Assembly (NCBI GenBank): GCA_008638375.1
Contig: CM018036.1
Coordinates: 14,829,651 to 14,893,650 of the forward strand
Direction of reading: 5' to 3'
DNA: 64,000 nt
Source: Nyssa sinensis
Lineage: Eukaryota > Streptophyta > Magnoliopsida > Cornales > Nyssaceae
In this document: in pieces, positions 46,038-58,459 of the stretch
Layout of the letters: each line of letters opens with the position of its first letter
Position numbering within the stretch: position 1 is the first letter of the stretch
Position numbers and translations under genes: made by a program
Notes under the pieces: model-generated
The model's database searches: none
What the model saw: the letters and a program-made list of their open reading frames with translations, nothing else
What the model was told of the DNA's origin: nothing

Positions 46038-46718
46038 ACATTACATTACATTACATGGGTGTGGCATAGAGTTGACATGGCATAGAGTTGATATGGGTGT
46101 GGCATAGAGTTGCATGGGCATGGCATGCATATTTTCATTACATTGTATTAATGAATTCATGAATGTGTGATGAATCTTGTTAATGTATTGTATGGATAAA
46201 TTGGATGGCATGTAGGTTATAATTGTGCATGTAGATATAACTGTACACTTGCACATGCCAAGCCTTAGATTATGTTAACGAGTTGGATGGCATGTAGATT
46301 ATTGCTAGTACATTGTATGGATGATATTGAATGACATGTAGAAATAACTGTACACTTACACATGCCACGTCCTTAATTTTGTTTCTTGCATTAGCATTAT
46401 ATTGTACCAGCAGTTGAGCTGACCCATTTGTGGGACATCATTTCAGATGACGCTCTCGGCACTTAAAACTTGAGGAAGTCTTGCAGAGTGGAGGAGATAT
46501 GAGCTAAGGAGGATATTTGGCCCGTGGGGGCATATTTTGTGATGTAGGGCTTAAGCCCGAATGACATGTTGAATGTTTTTATTGACTGTGCTTTACATGG
46601 ATGTACATTGAAGGAAATAAATGTAAGTTTGGGTTAAATCCGTTGGATTGTCCTTTATTTCATTTTCTTTTGGTTTCGTTACTCGCGCCTCGGGTTCGCA
46701 GGAATTCGGGGTGTGACA

Positions 46719-47681
46719 GAGGCTAAAAAAGAATTTTGATAATTTATTCAAGACTGGTGTGAGCCTCGGGGCTACATAGTCATTTATAAGATACAGATAA
46801 ATAAGAAAATTTAAATGAAGGAATTTGGAAAAACGACCTACATGTTTGGAATTAGAGCGTCGAAATTAGTTAGGGTACCAATTTTGGTGTAATTCCAAGA
46901 CAGTTTTAATTCAGGTACGTGTGCATACACAGTCGGCGAACTCGCCACGTGACACCTCGAGAAACGTGGGAAGCTTCTCCAAGAAGCTAAGTAGATATTC
47001 TAGAATGTGGACACATGTCAAAAGTTTGGTGGTGAAGAGTGTGATTGTGTGTGGTGAGATGCATGGTTAGGAGACAAACATGACACTTGATGTGCCATGA
47101 TGGGACACAACCCCACCAACACTTTTCCCCTCTCTTTTCTTCTTTCCCCTTTCTTAATATCCCCAAAACCTCCATCTCTCATGCCAAACTCTCTTTCCCC
47201 CTCTTTCAGATATTTTCTCTCTATCTCTTAGTGAATGTGTGTGGGTATGGGTATGCATGTGTGTGTTCATATATGTGTGTGTGTTGTGAGTGTTTAGTGA
47301 GAGAGAAAAGATTAGAGAAAGGTTAACAAAGATAGACATGGTGAGAGGAAAGAGTGTGTGGGTGTGGTTAAGTGTGTGTTTGTGTGTGTGTGATGAATAT
47401 ATTTGGGGCAACTGAAATAGAAGAGAAGAAGGAAAAAAACCAAAGGAAAAAGAAAGGAAGAAAGAAAGAATAAAAAGAAGGAAAAGAATGAGGGAAAAGG
47501 AAGCACAAGGGGTTAGAGCAGTAACTGCCATAGAAGTTTGGATAGAGCTCTATTTTTACTTTCTTTCTTTAGAACCGGTGGTATGGAGGTCACGTAAGGA
47601 GTTTCTGAACTTCTCATTTAGTTCAAAATCTTGTTGGCAACACTATATGCATGGATAGATGGGTGTGGATGGTTATATCTC

Positions 47682-47714
<33 letters not shown>

Positions 47715-50700
47715 GTTTATATATGTGTGCATAAATCTGGATTGAATGAAAAAAAGGTATTTTGAGAAATTTTGGACATTGGGTGAAGCTCTTGAGAGTT
47801 CCAGAAAGAGAATGTGGGTGAGAAAAAAAGAAACCAGTGGTCGGGGATAGGGAAATAGGCAAGTTACATGTCTCGCTGGAAAATTGAAGCAGGGAAGCTC
47901 AACCTCGGTTGAGGGGATTTTGATGAGTGAAATTGATCCTAAAATGAAAAAAAAAAAGATATTTAAAACAATTTAGAATGAAAGAGGAGCGAAAACAATT
48001 GGTGAAACAGGGAGAAATTAAGAAATTTTTAAGTCGTCGAAAAATCAGGATTCATCGAAATCCCGTGTTTTGATTATCAAAACTTTTGATAAACACCTTG
48101 AATCTAATTAAGGGAGTGTCTGGGATGAAAAATGATATAAAAAAAAAGGTGAAGAAAAATAGGTAAAAACTGATTGGAAAAATGAGCTTCGGTGTATCGG
48201 CGTCGAAAAGAGAGTACTACTCCGACGAGTTGACCGATCAATAGGGTTGACCCGGTCAATGGTCAATCAAGTCTAGTCAACGGTTAAACCTAGGTCGGGT
48301 CTTGGTCAAACGAGTCTGATCAATGGGTCTTTGGATTGGTAAATTGGGTTATTGGTCTAAGGGCCTGTTTATTTACGCAGTTAAAAGAAACTGGTTTGTG
48401 TGGTTCTAGTTCAATTTTGAACCAGTTCTAGGCAAAAAATCACAAAAATGTCATTCCTCTAATAAATTGAAATTTAAAGCCAATTAAAACAAAAAATGAA
48501 GCTTTCTTAAAGTTTTTGGGCATTTCGGACTCAATGGCAGAGTCAAATTTAGACATTTAGGGACCCGGGGTAGTCTCACATAATCATGAAAAATTATGAA
48601 AATACGTCTAATAATAGTATAAGCAACTTAAAGGTTAATTAAGATTCAGAAATGGATATTTTAATGTTGTTGGATGCTCAAAATTCAAATATATGATCAG
48701 ACTGGGTAAAATGGGGCCCGGTAATGGTCCCACTTAAATTAGAAAAATGATGATTATGACCCTAAACTCATACTAAGAAATTAAAAGTCAAATTAAGATT
48801 TGAAAGAGGCATTTTCAATGTTTTTGGACGCTAGGAACTCAAATATAACATCAGAATAATGAAATGGGGACTCAAGGTGGACCCAAATGAAAATATAAAA
48901 TTACTAAAATGCCCTTGGGCATGAAGCATATATGTATAAGAGTTAATAAAATGCAAAAAGAACATCCTTAGGATTCTTAGACCTTCTCGATTTAATTCTA
49001 GGGTTGATTTTGTGAGATTGTGTCTCAATAAACATATAACTTTTTCGATAAATTATGAAAATGCCTTTATGGGTTTAAAAAATAATCAAATGACTTAGAG
49101 ACAATACGATAAGGCTTCCTTAAGCTTTTTGATACTCATGATCACATTTTTTATATTTGTTTGGACAAACGGGCAACTGATGCATGGGTTAACATGTAAT
49201 TAGCCATGGAGAACATCAATACTTGACACGATACCCTAGTGCTATGAGCCAGGGTGGTCCCGAGGATGGAATAGTAGGTGCGTAATTCAATTGACAAATA
49301 TTATAAAAGACACATGTAGTGTCTCCTTGTAACGGGGTAATGATTGGGACTAAGGCAATGTCCTAACTTATTGATGTGTTTTTTTTTATATGATCTATAT
49401 GAGATGTTTGTTATCACCATTGATTACTTTGTGACTAATTTATCAGTATGATGTGATTGTTATATTAAATGTCATAATGTTGGATATTACTGGATATAAG
49501 TAACCACCATATGGGTGCTTATTGTTATTCTACTCCTGTTGTGGATAAATGTGATCACTGTTGTTTCTGTAACTGTTTTGAATCTAATATCCTTTCTTAT
49601 AGTAATTATTGTGGACTTGATGATATTGTTATTTATACTGTTAACTATACCTGAGTGGTGTGAGATTTGAGAGGATATCAATACTGAAGAGCATCTTCTG
49701 TGGTGTGGATTGAGATATTAAAAATTATAAAAAAGAAAATCTTATGAGAAAAGGACTTGGGATGGGAATTAGTCATGTCTTTTATGTGTTCTTAAGTGTG
49801 ATGAGATTTTACTTTACTTGGGGTTTTATTTGTGATAGGGATGGTGTCTCCTATCGGCTTACGAGTTGTAAACCCATGCAGGTGGTCATTTATTTTCATC
49901 AGGGTTAGTAGCCCGTAAAGTACTTAGGCTTACTGGGAGCCAAATTAGGTGAATACTTATGAGATTGAGATTATTGAGAGAATGATATGAGTTGAATAAG
50001 GCTTTACCCCTTTTGTTATGGATTGATTAATTTGAGATCATTTCCTTGATGCTCATGCGATGTTTTCTTGTGTTTATTGATGGGTTATATACTGCTAGTT
50101 TATGATACTATAATTTTAAAAAGGAAATGAGGGTGCGTCGTGGAGTTGGTGAGCTCATACTAACACCTTATGATTGGTTATGTGTATATATACATCGTTT
50201 TTGTGGCATCAAAATAGTAAATGGAGGTGCTTCGTGAAATTGTATGTTTATACTTATGTTATGTGTCCGCCCTTTCATATGCCGATTATTTGGCTATTAT
50301 TATCAAATCACATGTAGTGGTGCTATGCATTCTTGATATTTATACTTATGCTTGTCTTTGGGATATGTTCATACTGTGTGCTTTTGATGTATACTAGACT
50401 TTAGGGTGTGTGTCCTCTTCGGACTTGCATTAGTTTTTGCCCACTGATTGTTTCTGTGTTTTGGGAAATCCTACTGAACGTTATGGCTTACCCCTTGCTG
50501 TTCATGGGAATGATAGGTATTGTCTTGATGACAGATAGTTGTAGGTGTAGTATATGATCAATTGAATTTATTGTAGCATTAGTTATATTTTTGTATTTAT
50601 TCATTTATTTATTAAGGGTGCTTATACCCTTCAGACCACTCATGTATATGTCATATGTATAAGAACTATAGAGTTAGCTCTCGACATACTTTGTTTAATA

Positions 50701-50919
50701 CGGTTGATGGACATTGATGTAGTTACATTGTGATAGTAATCATTTTCATTTAATCTCGTTACGGGACTTGAACAAGTCTAATCAAGGAATCGAACCGAAA
50801 CTAATTAAAAAAAAATGGTCTGTATTTTATGTACTTAACTAGGATGGTTAATCCCTATTACCCACCTTATGGGGGTCTAATGACTCCTTAGTCTAGCCTT
50901 GCAGGTCAGGGGCATGACA
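46719..50919 (+). mobile_element. Ty3-gypsy-type LTR (family B), left end truncated
   Basis: It starts abruptly after the family A LTR with text matching 53163 onward (gtgagcctcggggctaca). It ends ggtcaggggcatgaca at 50919, matching the end at 60970. No primer site or coding follows. Single-frame peptides in 47150-47530 come from GT- and GA-rich leader-like sequence and are not genes. The family also has about 150-bp modules (about 48529, 48675, 48829, 48985). Confidence 0.7.
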
Positions 50920-51299
50920 GCCTATTCTATTCTAGTGCCCATTATAGCGCACAAAACATAATATTAAATCTCAATTTTTACAAGTTAAATTATGTATTTA
51001 CCTTATAACCATATTTTTTGTTACATTTTATTTCTCTTTCTTTTCCTTCTTTCTAACTAGTCTAGAGCCACCTTGAGTCTCTATTTGTTTCTTGCAAGTG
51101 GTTTTCTTCTTTACCATTCTCTTTGGAATAACATACCATTTTCTTTCTTGATTTCTTCTCTCTTTAGCTTTTGATTACAGGCCCAATCGAAAATTCTAAT
51201 ACAACTTAGTAGAGACATTTTTCAAGGAATGTGTTCTATAATTTTTTCATTTGCGATGACAATCACCATCCCCTCATTCATCGCCATGTCGTTCTTGAG

Positions 51300-52045
51300 G
51301 TTATTTGCTTACACAAATCTTTTTGCTAATTATTTTGATTTCTTTTGCGACTTTAGAGTCGATCTATGAGTTTATAAGGACTCTTGTAAATTCATCTACT
51401 CTAAATTTAGAAATATACTTGGACTCCTTTGTGGTAGTTATCTTAAATTGAAATGTAGTGTCGAGAAATCCTAAGATTTTCTTAACTAATTTGTATTCTT
51501 TTATAATATTTTCTAATTTATGACATTGTGTCACTATATCATTCAATCTAGTGTAAAACTCAACAAATGATTTATGTTCCTCCATCATAATTATAGTTTC
51601 AAATTAAGTTGCACGAGACTAAAATTTAGTCTTTATAACAGTGTCTGTAATCTAATATTTGTTTTATAGCACATCCCAAGCTTTCTTAGCTATAGTACAT
51701 GTAAATATCCTTTGAAACTCACTTAGGGTAACTCTAGAAAATATATAATTTAAATATTTGGAGTTATAGTTTGTTGTAGCAAATTCTATCGTGGTCTAAG
51801 AAAGTTTAGGTTTGGGGACCCACTTCATCTAAAGGCATTGTCCACCCTTCATCTATAGCCATCTAAACCATTTTATTTAGGGATTATAGGAAAATTCCCA
51901 TATGAGTGTCTCAATAAGCATAATTAGATCCATTAAAATTTGGTGTGTAATTTATAGATTTTTCTAATGCCATTAATAATTTCTAAATATCAAACTAAAG
52001 TTTTTAAATAAAGCTCTAATACTAATTGAGGAGGAAAATTAAAGA
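51300..52045 (-). pseudogene. Copia gag relic with adjoining primer site
   Basis: The minus strand encodes gag text: FNGSNYAY near 51950, WTMPLDEV, then the UBN2-like HKSFVEFYTRLNDIVTQ and YKLVKKILGFLD (51588-51364). Many stops are present. Immediately upstream, minus-strand tagtattagagct at about 52017-52029 resembles a copia primer-binding site. An LTR may therefore lie at about 52040-52790, though I could not delimit it. Nothing of pol remains. Confidence 0.65.
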
Positions 52046-55000
52046 TAGAATTTAGTTATCTATCTTAGTGTTACAGGAGAATGCCCCAAAAATTTTATTT
52101 GGTTAATTCACCCTAATGAACTAAATACGAATTATTTATTTTATATTACTATTTAATAGTATAAAAAATTTTAGTTAGATTCCTCAATTAATTTATATCA
52201 TGGCCAAGTGCTAATATTAATCAAGCAATAAAAATAATCATTAAAAAATAAAGACACATATTTAAGTGAGAAAATCGTCACTAGAAGAAAAACCTCATCT
52301 ACATGAAACAATTCACTAGTAAGTCAATCCAGATACAAGACATAAAAATGTTACAAATGATAGATACTAACATGTTAGTCCCATGTGGTTTAACTCCTAC
52401 TCCTTTGTATACCAATTTGTCTTCGTGCTTTTCCTCATGTTTGCCAACTTGCAGCTATATGAGTTTTTTATTTGCTCTCCATAGCGACCCTCACATTTCA
52501 TAATCATTTAGGTGAACACACTAAATGCTTAGAAAAAAATGATCAAAGAATAATTCCTATGCAGAGTGACTATTATAGACAATCTTAGTTCTTAAAAATT
52601 AAATCCTATAGTGAGAACATCAGGAACTCCTAATAAACTCTTGCATTCTAGGGTTGTGTGTCTCTATACCTCTATAGATGTGTATGTATGAACATGAAAG
52701 ACATATTATTCAAAAACCTAGAAACCTAACCTAATTAGGAAACTAGTAACCAATCAATGTCCACGTATATAAAAACACGCATTTGAATGGACAAGCTACC
52801 ATTTGGATGAATGTTCATGTTAAAATGATCTATGATTGCTTTCAAATGGTCAAGGTTCTAGATTTATTTTATATACTTTAAAATATCATTATGTGTAATT
52901 GATAACCAACAAAAGGTCTAGCAGTTTGAATGGTTAAAAAGTCGTATTTGAACATTTAAGCCACTATTATAGTTCTAGTATTAGACAAACCTATGTCAGG
53001 ATCTAAAGAACCTAAGGTCAAATAAATTGTATGGACTTGGAAAATCATCAAAGGGCAAATTGGTAAATTGTTAACATAGACTGAGATCAGACTGAAAATT
53101 AATTGAAGATGTGTCAGATAAATCGTAAAATGAGTTGATAAGTCATTACTATGACACAAAAAGGCTTAAATAGAATTTTGGTAACTTGTTCGGGACTAGT
53201 GTGAGCCTCGGGGCTACACAGTCATCTTCAGGACGTGGATAAATTTGAAAATTAATATGATTGAATTTGAAGAAACTGACTACATATTTGAAATTAGAGC
53301 TTCAAAATTAGTTAGGATACCAATTTTTGTGCGATTTCGAGACAGCTTAAATTCAGATATGTGTGCACGCATAGTTAGCCAATTGGCCACGTGGCTTCTT
53401 GGGAACACTATGAGAAGCTTCTCCTAAGAGGCTATATGGGATATTCTAAAAGGGAACATATGTCAAAGTTATGGTGGTAGAAGGGAGTAGATTGTGTGTG
53501 TGGGAGGAGTATGGTAAGGGAACATGAATGATGTGTGTGACGTGTTAATGGGATTAGAGAGAGAAGAAAATCAGCTTTCCTTTTTTTTTTTCTCCTAATT
53601 TTCCCTCTCCCTTACACCACACACTCTCTTTTTTCTCAGATTTTCTATCTCCCTCTCTTTCAACTCACCTCCTTTTTCTTCTCGACCATATTGTGAGTGT
53701 GTATATGTTCATGTATGTATGTGAGTATAGTGAGGAAACCATGAAAGGAGAGAAAGGAAAAACTATGGGACCTTGTGTGCGTGTTCCAATAGGTATATAC
53801 GTGTTTGTGTGTATGTTGACACACGTCATATATCAACCGAACTAGAAGAGGAAGAAGAAGAAGAATAAAAAAAAGAAGAGAAGAAGAGGAGAAGAATGGA
53901 AGAAAAAGAGAAAGAGAAAGAGAAAGAAGGAATAAGGAAAATAAAGAAGAAAAGCAATAATGAGAGGAATTGCGCAGTAACTGGATAGGACTCAGCAACT
54001 ACAGAAGGTCTCAACCAAGCTCTCCCTTTAGATTTTCTCTTTCTAAAATGGCTACAAGTATGAGCTAGGGAATTTCTGAACCTTCCATTTAGTTCAAAAT
54101 CTGATTGGCCTTTTGTATGTGTGAATATAAGTATGAATATGTATTTCTTTTTGTGTATATATGTCTATATATATATATAAGTATATATGTGTGGGCAACT
54201 AATCTGGTATGCTTGAGAAGAAATGTTCAGAGACTTGGGATTGTGATCGGACGACCGGTTGTCATCACCAGATGACTAGAGTACTTGGGCAGACGACTAG
54301 AGGTTTATACTTGGGCAGTTACGGCTAACACCATTTATTGAGACAATCCTTTTTCCTTTAAAACAATTTTGATCCATGGGGATGCTTCTAGGTTGGTTTG
54401 GATATTGAATAGGTTGTTTTAAAACCAAAAGTAATGGTGAGAGATTAAAGAATAGGGAGTTGCAAAGCTTCACCAAGGGAATTGGGTTCCACCGAGAACC
54501 TATGTTTTCGACCTCTTTAATCCAGTAAAACAACTGAAAATGATCACAATTGATGTTTAAAAACATATAGAGTTGAAAAAATATCAAAAACTAAAAACAA
54601 AACACAGAGGAAAAAAAATGAAAAATCACTATTTTTTGGAGAGTTAGCCGGAAAAGATGACCGACGATGCTTGCCGATGATAGCTGTTCTAGTGTTGAGG
54701 GTCACCTGTTGACTATTAACCAGTCAACCGGGTCTGGTTTTGGGTTGTGGATCGGGTAGCAGGGTTGGACTGCGGGTTGGATCCTGGCTTGGCCTTAGGG
54801 GCTGTTTGGTAACACAAAATTGGGAAAAATGGGTTTTGAGGGTTAAAGGTTTAAAATTTTAAAAGGTCTACTCCTAGATTGCTTCAGAAAGGAAAAATTA
54901 CAAAAATACCCTTTCCTTATATATATTGAGTCTTAAATGCAATTAAAATAAAAATGGGGCTTTCTTAAGATTTTTGGGCATTTTGGACTCAATGGCTTGA

Positions 55001-55987
55001 TTAATTTGGACATTCGGGGACTCGAGGTGCTCCCACCTAAATATGAAAAATTACAAAAATACCCCTAATGTTAAATTAAAAAATGTAAAGGTTAATTAAA
55101 ATCTCAAAATGGCTATTCCAAGGTTTTTGGATGCATGAAATTCAAATGTATGATTAGATTGGACAAATGGGGACCGATGATGGTCCCTTCTAAATTGGTA
55201 AAATGATGATTATACTCCTAGACTTATATTAAGCAATTAGAAGCTAAATTAAAATTCAGAAAGACGTTTTCAATATTTTTGGACGTTAGAAACTCAATTA
55301 TGACATCAAATTAATGAAATAGGGACTCGAGGTAAATATGTAAAATTACCAAAAATGCCCTTAAGCATAGAACAAATACCTAAAAGAGTTAATAAAAGGT
55401 AAAGAGGACATCTTTAGAGTTTTTAGACCTTTTAGATCCGATTTCAAGGTCAGTTTTATAAGACGGTGTCTCGATAAACACATAACTTGTCCAAAAAATT
55501 ACGAAAATACCCTTATGGGTTTAAAAGATATTCAAATAACTTATAAACAATACAATAGGGCCTCTTTAGGGTTTTTAAGATCTGGAAACATATTTTTGAT
55601 ATCCGTTTGGAAAAATGGGTACCCGATATATAGGCTAATGTGTAATTAGCCATAAAGAACCTTAAGAATTGACAAGATATCTTAGTGTTAAGGGCCAAGG
55701 TGGTCTTGGGGATGCAATATTGAAAGTGTAAGACATTTGATGCACATTATGAAAGACACATGTAGTGTCTCCTGGTAGTTGGGACTAGGGTGATATCTTG
55801 ACTTGTTGACACATATGCCTGTTATAGGATTTACGTGATATGTTTGTCATCATTATTAGATACTTTGTCATTGATTATCAGTATGATATGATTATTATCA
55901 TGACTGTTACATTGTTGGACTTTTACTTGATATCATGGAGTTAATATGATTACCATGTTGATACTTATTTCCAGTTACATTCTATAA

Positions 55988-56425
55988 TATATATATATAT
56001 ATAGTATATCTTTCTTCCTGCTCATTTTTAGGCTGCAATAATTCACGAGTAAGGAAGTCAGGGAGACTGTTATCCTCACCGGGTATGTACTGGATATCAA
56101 AATCAAAAACTGAGAGAATGGATTGCCATCTGGCAAAGATTTTTTTAGAAGCAATGTTTTTGACATCTTTTTCTAAAACATGATTAGCACTTTTGCGATC
56201 AATTTTGACTAAAAACTTTTGATTCAATAAATCACTTTAAAATTTATTGATGCATAAAACAAGTGATAAAATCTCTTTTTTAATAGTACTATAATTTAAC
56301 TGAGTGGGATTCCAGATTCCAAAATGATAACAGATGATCTGTTCGGGGGAATCAGGACTTAGTTTTTAACTAAGAATGCCACCATAACTAATATCGGAGG
56401 CATCAATTTGAACTATATATATATA
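55988..56425 (-). pseudogene. Endogenous plant pararetrovirus (Caulimoviridae-like) RT/RNase H fragment
   Basis: The minus strand encodes the end of a reverse transcriptase and the RNase H of a caulimovirid-type polyprotein. Recognisable blocks are an IDAS-type RNase H start near 56400, a YSTIKKEI block near 56290, and the closing motif PDFLTREL near 56045. Stops and an indel break the frame. It has no retrotransposon ends and is flanked on both sides by TA repeats (about 55986-56004 and 56415-56433). It is a short, non-functional genomic fossil. A gypsy RNase H is less likely because of the closing motif. Confidence 0.65.
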
Positions 56426-57101
56426 TATATAAATGATCACTGCATGCTTCTGTGATTACTTGTAAATCAAATATCCTATCTTGCATTTATTTGTGATTAT
56501 TGAGGACTTTAATAATATTGTTATTCATATTGTTAAGCATTCCTGAGTGGTGTGAGATTTGAAGGGATATAATGATATTAAACAACCGAGTGGTGGATTT
56601 GAGATATTTGGGATCATAGATATGGATAGCTATGAGAAAAGGATTTAGGATAGAACTTAGCCACATCTTTTGTGTGCTCTTGAGCGTGGTGAGATTGCAC
56701 TTTACCTAGATTTTTATTTGTGATAGGAATGGTATCTCTCATCGGCTTGTGAGCTATAAATCCATGAGGGTGGTCATTTGTCTCTATCGGGTTAGTAGCC
56801 CGTAAAGCACTTAGGCTTACTGAAAGCTAAATTAGGTAGATACTTATTGGGAATGAGATTGTTGAAAGAATATAATAAGTTGAACAATGCTTTATCCCAT
56901 TTGTCATAGATTGATAGAATTGAGACTATTTTCCCTCTGATGATCATGTGATGTACCTTTGTACTTACTGATGGACTGTATAATGCTTGCTCATGATACT
57001 TGTTGTAACTGTGGCTAGTTGCATAACTATTGGATATATATATATTGTTATTGTGGCTTTGAATGGGAAAATGAGGTACGCCGTGGTGTTAATAAGCTTA
57101 G

Positions 57102-58430
57102 TGTTAGGACTTTCAGTCTATTTGAGTATTGGCTAATCCGTGTTTGACAAAACTATTGAGTTGTATTTAATTCAAGTCATAGTTCTTAAGCCTTGTGATC
57201 ATCACTACAATTCAAGGGACATGAAGATTCTTCACGTGATAGTAACAATGGTAGACAAGGTATAATTTCTTGAATTTAGTAGACAATGGATTCACACACA
57301 CACACACACACACTTCATTATTTTAAAAAAGTTTTCAAATCATTAAGTATGTTTAAAATTGATTTAAAGGTTGGAATTAATTTTACTAGAAAAAATTCTA
57401 TCTTCTATAAACCTTTTTGCATGTATGATTGTTGCTTGAATGAGGCTACTTGTCCCCTCATTTGAATGAGCCTCGGCTTCGTTCGAACGACCTAGAACAG
57501 CAAGGACTACTGAGCAAGTTCGTGCAATGTTGTTGGCTTGGTCGTTTGAACGACCAAGACAATAGCACTCATGACACAAGCTCATTAGCTCATGTTCGTT
57601 ACCTCGTTCGAATGACCACAATACTAGGTTTCATAGGATTTTAGTTAAAACACTCGTTCGAACGACCAAAGGTTCGTTTGAACAACCATCGAAAATTTGT
57701 ACGAACAAATTTCATTTTTATAAAGGATTCCTACTTTTTTACCCTTTGACTATATAAAGTCATTTGCACGAAAATTATAAACCTTTTGGCTACTGCTATA
57801 TTTTTACTCTTGTTCCAAAAGTTATTAAGGGCATATTCATGATTATTCACATTCATGGCCTATTGATTTAAGAATTATACCATATATTCTTCTTCACTAT
57901 TGAAGTACAAGTTTGTGGAGTTCAAACTGTGTGTAATTAGTAGAGTTCGAGGTTGTGTAGAGATTCGTAGCTGTGATTGAGGTGTTCCATTCGTAGATTC
58001 AAAATAGAGGTATACTTGAAGAGCCCTTGTACATTCGAGTTGGAGGAGATTTAGTTCAAGAATAAAGCTTGAGGAACAATTCGTTATGTCTATCGCGTCT
58101 GTAATCACCAAAGCTTTTCTAATGGATTTAGTGCATCGGGGTCAATGCCCAGAGTTTTTTCAAAGTAGATACAGTTTATCTGTAGTGGTTTCCTCATTAA
58201 AAAAGTCGGTGTGTTCATTCTTAGTTCTATTTTTATTGCTTTATTGCTTTAATTTATAATCCACCATGAATTGTGGTTGCATGCACTAGAACCTAAACTA
58301 CACTTAATTAAAGTGAAAATTCTAATCATTGTTGGGTGATTGATATTTGAATAAGAAATTTTTTACCATTTGACCTATTCACCTCATCTCTAGGTCATTT
58401 TACCCATCTAGATACACATAGGGCCTTTCA
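57102..58430 (+). repeat. 5' LTR of the SIRE-like element with gttcgaacgac motif array
   Basis: Six or more copies of a palindromic motif near ttcgaacga lie at 57478-57705 (57478, 57541, 57605, 57653, 57671, 57700). A CA microsatellite is at 57295-57312. The end is set by the primer site three bases further on. Confidence 0.75.
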
Positions 58431-58459
58431 AAGTGGTATCAAGCGAAAATCTCAGGTAT

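Larger units (their letters stand above)
42396..46718 (+). mobile_element. Ty3-gypsy (family A) polypurine tract and 3' LTR, interrupted
   Basis: The signature aggacgaaatttctttaag followed by ggggggaagga is the classic end of Tekay-type chromoviruses. The LTR begins TGTAGAGACCTG at 42416, matching the start of the solo LTR at 15718. After 49 bp it is broken at 42465 by another element. Family A text resumes near 44740 and ends GGGGTGTGACA at 46718. The 45000-46718 part aligns with 18000-19347. The middle third of the LTR is missing. The 5' part of this element is not recognisable in the window. Confidence 0.75.

Noticed and set aside
46719..52980. The two family B LTRs as 5' and 3' LTRs of one element
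   Set aside because: After 50919 there is no primer-binding site, and the intervening 2 kb holds only a reversed copia gag relic. They are better read as separate solo or truncated LTRs.
57364..57644. Frames with repeated RSNE/LND peptides
   Set aside because: They are translations of the ttcgaacga motif array in the SIRE-like LTR.
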